Shown in pieces: positions 58,419 to 64,000 of a DNA stretch of 64,000 bases. Under the pieces are notes generated by a model. That model had not been told where the DNA came from and made no database searches. It saw only the letters and a program-made list of their open reading frames with translations. A program made the translations under genes and the position numbers. The stretch is from positions 62,001-126,000 of the forward strand of contig JANQFV010000031.1 of NCBI GenBank assembly GCA_028277645.1. The letters run 5' to 3'. How positions within the stretch are numbered: the first letter of the stretch is position 1; each line of letters begins with the position of its first letter. This DNA is from Phycisphaerae bacterium. GTDB taxonomy: Bacteria > Planctomycetota > Phycisphaerae > UBA1845 > Fen-1342.

Positions 58419-59656
58419 GATCGTGTGGCCGAGGGGCTCGGAACCGGCTCGCCGGCGGCATCGCCCGCCAGTGCGACCGTTTTCGGAGCGCCCTCGTCCT
58501 GCTGGAGTGCTTCAAGCTCATCCTGCTTCGGCATGTGGGCACCGAGCAGCGGGACCAGCACGCCGGGTATCGCCCAGACCAGTTGGATCAGACGCACCGC
58601 GACAGCCAGGGCCACAGCCTGTGAGGCCGTGTTCGCTCCGCCAGCGGTAAAGAACAGGATGTAGAAATACTCCATCACACCGACGGCCTGCGGTGGAGAA
58701 ATGGGCAGGGCCGCGATCAGGAATCCGATCGCGACGTAGATGAAGAAGTAGTGGAACGTCCCGGTCATACCCAGCGCCCACGCCATAATCGTGGCGCTGA
58801 TCATCACGACCGTTTGCAGGACGAGCGTCAGCAGCAACGAGCTCACGACCAGCGACTTGTGGTCGCGCATCGCGACGGTCGCCCGGCCGATCCGCAGTAA
58901 CTGCTCGCCCATGGGCAACTTTTCCGCCAGTTGCGGCAAGTGCAACATGTGCCGGAGACGTTTGCTGAACACGAATGCACTGCCGACCGCCAGCGCAGCG
59001 CAGATCAGCGCCAGCACGCGAATCATGCTGCCGAACCGCTCGGGATCCCACGCCAACAGAATGGCCACACCCGCGAGCAACACCAGTCCGAGCAGACCGA
59101 TCGCGCGGTCCAGAACGACCGTGGTGACCACCTCGGTCTTCTTGTGCGTGTAGTACGTGACGTAATAGGCCTTGATCAGATCCCCGCCGGTCATCCCGGG
59201 GAGTGCGAAGTTGAAGAAGTTCCCCGCGAACGTGAGCTTGACGGAGTTCCACCAGGTGAGCCGTACGCCCTGCACGCGCAACATCAGCACCAGCCGGTAC
59301 GATTGAATTAGTGGTACGGGCAGGAACACCAGCGCTGCCAGCAGCCCCAGGAGCACATTGATCTGGAGCACGACGCTTGGAAATCCGAGGACGATCTCCG
59401 GCACGCGCTTATCGCCGACCTCCACGTGGGCGACCTGGTCGTACGTGATCCGCTCCGGCTGTTCGTTGCGGTGGATGATCAGATGGTCGTCGTGTTGCTC
59501 CTCCAGCAGGCGATACCAGCCGGGATCGTGATCATCGACGTGGACCCGGTCGTGCCACGGGACGTTGTAGACCAGGTAGATCAGCGCAGCGATGCATAAC
59601 CCGTAGCGCACGAATATCAGCAGCCAGCGAATCGGCCCTGACCGTGACTGAGTCAT
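58415..59656 (-). CDS. Flippase-like / LPG-synthase TM-domain protein (UPF0104)
   Basis: 413 residues. A lysylphosphatidylglycerol-synthase-like transmembrane domain of about eight helices, which in free-standing form is suspected to move lipid-linked compounds. VKLTFAGNFFNFALPGMTGG followed by DLIKAYY is the family mark, then TTVVLDRAIGLLGLVLLAG and SPPQAVGVMEYF. A soluble insert of ~70 residues follows the first helix (VDDHDPGWYRLLEEQHDDHL). Lies between two GT-C genes; together they may build or export a glycolipid. Confidence 0.86.
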   Translation of the reverse strand: MTQSRSGPIRWLLIFVRYGLCIAALIYLVYNVPWHDRVHVDDHDPGWYRLLEEQHDDHLIIHRNEQPERITYDQVAHVEVGDKRVPEIVLGFPSVVLQINVLLGLLAALVFLPVPLIQSYRLVLMLRVQGVRLTWWNSVKLTFAGNFFNFALPGMTGGDLIKAYYVTYYTHKKTEVVTTVVLDRAIGLLGLVLLAGVAILLAWDPERFGSMIRVLALICAALAVGSAFVFSKRLRHMLHLPQLAEKLPMGEQLLRIGRATVAMRDHKSLVVSSLLLTLVLQTVVMISATIMAWALGMTGTFHYFFIYVAIGFLIAALPISPPQAVGVMEYFYILFFTAGGANTASQAVALAVAVRLIQLVWAIPGVLVPLLGAHMPKQDELEALQQDEGAPKTVALAGDAAGEPVPSPSATRS

Positions 59657-59711
59657 GCAGAACTCCCATAACGGCGAACGCTCCCTGCCGGAGGCGTACG
59701 TCGTCTGACGC

Positions 59712-61733
59712 TCACTGTTCGCTTACCGCATAAACCTCATAGGCCGCCGGCCCCGCTTCGGGCGGCGGTTCACACCGCACGAGCCCGGCCGGAGCCAGAC
59801 TCGCAACCCACGTGCGTGTCACCAGATCCGGAAAGCCGTAGGACCCGCGCAGCCGCGCGATCTCCGGCCACGAGAATACCACATGTGTCACGTTTTCGGT
59901 ACGCAGCCAGTCGACCGTCTCCTTCGGCGTTGCCTCCGCCGCATACTCGATCCAGGGATCCCGGTTAAAGACGACCGTGTAGTGGAACTCGCGGTCGATG
60001 TAGAACACCGCGGCGTCGCCGACCAGCCACAGGCGCGCGTCCTCACGGATAACCTCGGGCTGATTCAGCGGGTGGAGCCGGCGGTAGAGGCTATGACCGT
60101 GGACCATCACCTGGGCCAGAGAGATCTTCTCCCGTTGTCGCCAGCTTGCGTCCTCTGCAGCCAGGACTCGCCAACTCCTGATCCCGCCGTAGAGGCTGAA
60201 TCCGAGCGTGACAACGACCAGCGCCGGCAACGCAACACGCTGCGGCATCCCACGAGCCAGAACGCAGCTCCGCAAGGCGTCCCCACACAGGTACGCCAGC
60301 GGCACTACCAACGGTACGGCGAAACGCCCCGGCACGTGAGTGAACGTCGCCCACGCTGCGAACATGAGCAATGCCCAGATCGTGAGCAGCAATGCTCGGC
60401 GCGTGCCGGCGGTAGCGCCGAGCAGCGCCAGCAGGAAGATGCCGGGGCCAAACCTGGCAGATAAGAGGGACTCGTCAATTGCCATGTGCAGACGGGCGGC
60501 GAAGTTGCCATCCTGAACCGCATGCCCTGCCGCCCATTGGGCATCCTGTTCGGGGCTCCAGACTTCGCCGCCGAACCACGCATAGGCGAATGGATACACG
60601 GGGTTGCCGGTGAATACCGCGTTTCGGATCAGCCAGGGGCTGAGGGCGACCAGCGCGCCGAGCGAGAAAACAACGGCGCATACAGCGCGCCGCGCGGGCC
60701 TAGCCCGCATGGTGACCAGCCATGCGGCTGCCAGCGCAACGGTCACCAGAGCCAATGCAGTGTATTTGCATCCGCCGGCAAACCCTGCACAAAGCCCTGC
60801 CGCGAGCGTGAGTCGCCAGGACTGCGTTTCGTCTTTGTGAAGGCTGTCCAGCACCAGTCCGCTGGCCACGGCGCCGAAGAAGAGCACACCGCACTCCACA
60901 TATGCCAGGCAACCGACGTATGCCAACCAAGGGACGCTACCCAGGATCAGACCCGACACCAGTGCGCTGCGACGCTCATTCCCCCACCAACCAACGACGG
61001 CCAGCACGGTGAGGACGGTCAGCGTCGCGTGCAGCAACTGGGCACCGACTGCCGCACCGTGCGCGCTGCCTTTCATATGCATCAGGAGCAGGTAGAGGAT
61101 CTCCACCTGTTGCGGGAAGGAGGCGTAGACGTTGTGCGGCAGGAAGTGAATCCGGCCGGCTTCGAAGTATTCACGCTGCGCCTGCAAGTGGTATTCGAGC
61201 ACGTCATAGCCGCGCGCTTCCTCCGGCCAAAGCGTCCCCGGCGGAACAGAGGCAGCGAAGACCAGACAACCAAGCGGTAGCGCCAGCGGCAGCCACAGGC
61301 AGGCTCCCGCCCAAGTCACCGTGGGCCCCTCCCGACGTGTACCGCGCTCCACGTACAGCCACACGATCCCCGCCAGGATTCCGCAGGTCACAACGCCCCA
61401 GGCGGTGTACTGCGTCAGGAAGCCCGTGACACCAAGTGACAGAATGATGACAGCCAGAACACCCAGTCCGAATGCTGTAACCGTGCAGAACGCCCAGAGC
61501 GGACGGGACGGGTCCAGCCTCAGCCCCTTGTGCAGCCAGATGCCGCAGCCCGCCGCGGCGGCGATCACAGCTACAACTGCCCGCAAGTCATCCAGAAGCA
61601 CGACCCAAGTCCACGGCGACCAGGCCGTCACGACTAGCGCAGCGCTCACGCCAACGATGACTGCCGACCGCGGAATTCGGCCCCGGCGGGACGGCTGGTG
61701 CGGTAAATCGGCCTGAGCATGATCCGGCGACAT
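59712..61733 (-). CDS. GT39/ArnT-like membrane glycosyltransferase
   Basis: 673 residues, about 12 helices. The first large outer loop carries EARGYDVLEYHLQAQREYF with the acidic residues and YHL typical of GT-C family 39/83 enzymes, then HFLPHNVYASFPQQVE. The last ~140 residues form a soluble domain (EDARLWLVGDAAVFYIDREF). Uses a polyprenyl-phosphate sugar to modify protein or lipid. First gene of the minus-strand operon, with a 55-base gap before the flippase gene. Confidence 0.87.
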   Translation of the reverse strand: MSPDHAQADLPHQPSRRGRIPRSAVIVGVSAALVVTAWSPWTWVVLLDDLRAVVAVIAAAAGCGIWLHKGLRLDPSRPLWAFCTVTAFGLGVLAVIILSLGVTGFLTQYTAWGVVTCGILAGIVWLYVERGTRREGPTVTWAGACLWLPLALPLGCLVFAASVPPGTLWPEEARGYDVLEYHLQAQREYFEAGRIHFLPHNVYASFPQQVEILYLLLMHMKGSAHGAAVGAQLLHATLTVLTVLAVVGWWGNERRSALVSGLILGSVPWLAYVGCLAYVECGVLFFGAVASGLVLDSLHKDETQSWRLTLAAGLCAGFAGGCKYTALALVTVALAAAWLVTMRARPARRAVCAVVFSLGALVALSPWLIRNAVFTGNPVYPFAYAWFGGEVWSPEQDAQWAAGHAVQDGNFAARLHMAIDESLLSARFGPGIFLLALLGATAGTRRALLLTIWALLMFAAWATFTHVPGRFAVPLVVPLAYLCGDALRSCVLARGMPQRVALPALVVVTLGFSLYGGIRSWRVLAAEDASWRQREKISLAQVMVHGHSLYRRLHPLNQPEVIREDARLWLVGDAAVFYIDREFHYTVVFNRDPWIEYAAEATPKETVDWLRTENVTHVVFSWPEIARLRGSYGFPDLVTRTWVASLAPAGLVRCEPPPEAGPAAYEVYAVSEQ

Positions 61734-61813
61734 GGGGCCACACGTTCCGCGGTGGCCAGGCCCGCGTCAAGTGATCGCAGAACGCCTCATTGTCACGAAA
61801 TCTGGGTATTACG

Positions 61814-61841
61814 TTGACATACGCCTGGCAGCCTGTAGGAT
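61814..61841 (+). promoter_or_regulatory. Strong sigma-70-type promoter
   Basis: A perfect TTGACA (61814-61819), 16-base spacer and TAGGAT (61836-61841; GATAAT at 61839 is an alternative). Transcription would start near 61848, about 34 bases before ATG 61882 of the His/Cys-rich protein. Confidence 0.7.
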
Positions 61842-61881
61842 AATCAGGTGGCAGGCATCAGTATGCGCCGGCCGAGTTCAA

Positions 61882-62271
61882 ATGGAGTCAGTCGCGCCCG
61901 TGATGCAATCGCGTCGCCTGATACTGGGTTACGTCGTGCTGGCCCTGCTGGGGCCGACGCTCGTCGTGCCGATTCCCAAGTGGCACCACCATGCCGACTG
62001 CGCCGATTGCCCGGACACACCTACGTGTTGCGCGCTTGATGAACACCACGCGGACGCCCCGGACGATCTGGTAGGCACGTTCGCACCGGTAGCCGATGAA
62101 GATTGCCGGCTTTGCCACCTGGCATCCATCCACAACGTCTGTGATGTCGCAGACGCCGTGCCGGCCGGCTGGAGCGCTCCGGACTACGCACCGGTTGCTT
62201 CGACCGAGCTGACCCAAACGCACACACAACTACCGATCCAGCCTCGCGGCCCGCCGCTCAACACGGCGTAG
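61882..62271 (+). CDS. His/Cys-rich exported protein
   Basis: 129 residues from ATG 61882; ATG 61903 is another choice. A hydrophobic segment ([20 protein letters not shown]) is followed by clusters [30 protein letters not shown] and [13 protein letters not shown]: about 9 His and 8 Cys in 75 residues. That fits metal binding in the periplasm or at the membrane, as in some DUF2946-like copper proteins, but no family is certain. It sits behind a strong promoter and 61 bases before a pseudopilin gene. Confidence 0.75.
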   Translation: MESVAPVMQSRRLILGYVVLALLGPTLVVPIPKWHHHADCADCPDTPTCCALDEHHADAPDDLVGTFAPVADEDCRLCHLASIHNVCDVADAVPAGWSAPDYAPVASTELTQTHTQLPIQPRGPPLNTA

Positions 62272-62332
62272 CTCACTCCGTCTCACACAACTTAAGTGTT
62301 CAGCGAGCCACTTCTTCTGGAAGGAGTGTGCT

Positions 62333-63097
62333 TTGTATCGGTTGCGAGGTAGTCGCGCGCGAATGCGCGCCGGTTTCACATTGATCGAGCTGCTGGTGGT
62401 GATCGCGATCATCGCCGTGCTCGTATCGATCCTGTTACCGGCGTTGCGCGGGGCGCGGGTACAGGCCCGACAGGCGCTGTCCGCCAGCAATATGCGGCAG
62501 CTCGGCCTGGCGATTCAGATGTACGCCGACGATTACCGCGGCTCGTTCCCGCAGACCACGCACTCGAATCCTCATGAGTGGTCGTGGGTCTACACGCTCG
62601 CGCCGTATGTCGCCGATGTGGAGAAGATTCGCCTGTGCCCGTCTGATCCGCTGGGTCCGCAGCGGCTCGAGAACCACGGCTCAAGCTACGTGACGAATGA
62701 GTATCTCGCCGTCCCGCTGGTCGTGTTCCCGAATCGCGTGGTCGAGGACTACCGCAACATCCACAAGATTCGCCGCACGGCTGAAACCGTCTCGGTCTTT
62801 GTGGGCGGCGATGAGTTGCCGGCGCACGTCACCTCGGACCATACGCACTCGCGCAGTTGGTACGTTCCGGAAGAACCGGAGGAACGCTGGACTAAGGTCA
62901 TCGGCGACATCTCACCCGACCGCTACGGCGGCGGCGACGAGAGTCACCTGCGTGGTCGCACCAACTTCCTCTATCTCGATGCGCACGTCGAATCGATTCG
63001 TGCGAAGACGATTCGGCAGTGGTGTGAAGACCCAGCGAATTTCGCCAAACCACCGGAGTTCCTGACGCTTGAGGAACTGGAACCTCCGGCTAACTAG
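62333..63097 (+). CDS. Pseudopilin-type protein (N-methylation helix, DUF1559-like)
   Basis: 254 residues from TTG 62333, with GGAAGGAG a normal distance upstream. The prepilin site and helix are clear: [20 protein letters not shown]. The globular part has [26 protein letters not shown] and a closing [11 protein letters not shown] with the H/Y-x-D-G/H style end of the planctomycete DUF1559 (H-X9-DG) family. Would be cleaved by a prepilin peptidase and assembled or anchored by a type II/IV-like system, none of which is in the window. Confidence 0.92.
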   Translation: MYRLRGSRARMRAGFTLIELLVVIAIIAVLVSILLPALRGARVQARQALSASNMRQLGLAIQMYADDYRGSFPQTTHSNPHEWSWVYTLAPYVADVEKIRLCPSDPLGPQRLENHGSSYVTNEYLAVPLVVFPNRVVEDYRNIHKIRRTAETVSVFVGGDELPAHVTSDHTHSRSWYVPEEPEERWTKVIGDISPDRYGGGDESHLRGRTNFLYLDAHVESIRAKTIRQWCEDPANFAKPPEFLTLEELEPPAN

Positions 63098-63109
63098 AAG
63101 GTGCACCTC

Positions 63110-64000
63110 ATGGCATCAACGAGAACGCTTGCCGTCCTGCTCTTAGGCGTAACGGCAGCCGTCGCGTGTGCGGGAACTGAACCGCCCGTGCCGCCCCCTG
63201 CGGGTAGCATCTGGGCCACCAGCGATCTGTATACGTACTACTTCGGGATCATCGAAGTCTGGCCGGAGTTGCCGGGATCTGCAGAGCCGGTCCTGGTCGA
63301 CAACGATCATGCCGGCATACGGATCTCTTACAACGGCGGCCCGGGCGATTTTTATGTCTATGTAGGTCCGTTCAGCCTGATAGGTGGCGTGCTGTATGAC
63401 CCCAACACGGCGTTTCTGTACGGAAATGCTTCGACGGCGTTCGACGTGGGGCCAGGCGGCTTACCGGCCGGGTTCGAGTTTACCGGTGCGGAGCCGAACA
63501 GCACGTTCTACAACCTGGAGCAGAACCAGGTGCCGGGCATGATTTTCCTGGGCTATGAAGCACCAGGTACGGCCCCGCGGCTGGTCGAGTGGAATCCCGG
63601 AGATCCCGCGAAGTTCGCCAACTTTGACAACGCCTGGCTGCAGGTTGATCTGATCGACATGCGCTGGGCGCCTGATTGGGCCAGTGTGGACCAGATGGTC
63701 TCACTGAACGACCCCAACGTACCGGCGGACTTCTCGCTGTTCCAGTATGGGAGCCCACCGACGCCGTACATGTCGACCTTCTGGGGCGGCATCGACAGCG
63801 ACGACCGACTCTATTTCTCGTCCGGCGGACATGACCACTTCAACTGGGGCTTCACGATGCCCGGGTTGTATGAGATGGACATTCAGGTGTCGACGTTCGT
63901 CGTGCCGCAGGTGGGCGATTTCAACTGTGATGACCGGGTGGACTTCGCCGACATCAACCCCTTTGTGGATGCCCTCACGAATCCAACGCAGTACGCACAG
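63110..64000 (+). CDS. Secreted dockerin-type protein (3' end outside window)
   Basis: At least 297 residues from ATG 63110, open to the window end. Signal peptide (TLAVLLLGVTAAVACAG). The body is beta-rich; near 240-265, YFSSGGHDHFNWGFTMPGLY resembles a short repeat found in surface-anchored proteins (GHxHxNWxFTxPGxY). Then GDFNCDDRVDFADINPFVDA begins a dockerin-like EF-hand, typical of Phycisphaerae secreted proteins. A short gap (12 bases) after the pseudopilin gene suggests one transcript. Confidence 0.85.
   Translation, partial: MASTRTLAVLLLGVTAAVACAGTEPPVPPPAGSIWATSDLYTYYFGIIEVWPELPGSAEPVLVDNDHAGIRISYNGGPGDFYVYVGPFSLIGGVLYDPNTAFLYGNASTAFDVGPGGLPAGFEFTGAEPNSTFYNLEQNQVPGMIFLGYEAPGTAPRLVEWNPGDPAKFANFDNAWLQVDLIDMRWAPDWASVDQMVSLNDPNVPADFSLFQYGSPPTPYMSTFWGGIDSDDRLYFSSGGHDHFNWGFTMPGLYEMDIQVSTFVVPQVGDFNCDDRVDFADINPFVDALTNPTQYAQ

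Overview
The window is GC-rich, gene-dense chromosomal DNA, most likely from a planctomycete of the class Phycisphaerae or a close relative, and probably from a metagenome assembly. This rests on several traits. Secreted proteins end in dockerin-like EF-hand pairs (three cases, one broken). A large Ser/Thr kinase carries the HRGGQGVVY glycine loop. There is a pseudopilin-type protein with a methylation helix, a BlaI/BlaR1 pair, DUF1573, YkgJ-type and SEC-C proteins, and tiny one-helix envelope proteins. The assignment is inferred from protein style; there is no rRNA here.

Layout. 1-1.2 kb: C-terminal part of an RND efflux permease. 1.2-4.1 kb: a sparse accessory stretch with a self-regulated MarR/4-TM membrane operon, bracketed by two broken 5' halves of glycine tRNA genes. 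4.1-10.6 kb: a broken metallophosphoesterase-dockerin gene, an HDOD protein, SpmA/SpmB, a large secreted Asp-box protein and a tRNA with a CAT anticodon. 11.1-12.1 kb: a sugar-phosphate isomerase/epimerase-like protein.

12.3-24.7 kb is the most interesting block. A BlaI repressor has a clear promoter/operator. It is followed by an unusual BlaR1 with a Cys-rich linker, duplicated domain and coiled coil, then a terminator. Next comes a tight operon of a 1054-residue periplasmic TPR protein, an ExbB/TolQ channel, an ExbD/TolR protein and a 1405-residue membrane protein. That last protein joins a TolB-like propeller, a TonB/TolA-like SxxxH helix, a long Pro-rich linker, an alpha/alpha toroid and a carboxypeptidase-regulatory-like domain. 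It looks like a Tol/Ton-type force-transducing machine built in a new way.

24.7-31 kb: DUF1573, an aldo/keto reductase with an in-frame TGA at a usual Cys position, a cyclic 2,3-diphosphoglycerate synthetase-like GTPase, three tiny envelope proteins and a YkgJ protein. 30.9-36 kb: rpmF-plsX-fabH-fabD-fabG followed by phosphofructokinase (minus strand). 36.5-40 kb: small proteins, including an Asp-rich one, SEC-C, YkgJ and a membrane transglutaminase-like protein. 40-47.5 kb: kinase/WD40 protein, purD, a glyoxalase-fold protein and a dicarboxylate symporter. 47.5-48 kb: a GIY-YIG gene flanked by palindromic repeats. 48-52.6 kb: glycosyltransferase, type-4 uracil-DNA glycosylase, LuxR-type regulator, PEGA lipoprotein, YfcE-like phosphodiesterase and a FemAB-like protein. 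52.9-55.3 kb: three tandem overlapping PilZ genes with a terminator. 55.4-61.7 kb: a minus-strand operon of two GT-C membrane glycosyltransferases, a flippase-like protein and a Memo-family protein. 61.8-64 kb: a His/Cys-rich exported protein behind a strong promoter, a pseudopilin-like protein and a secreted dockerin protein cut by the window end.

All calls come from reading sequence and motifs only; no database search was run.
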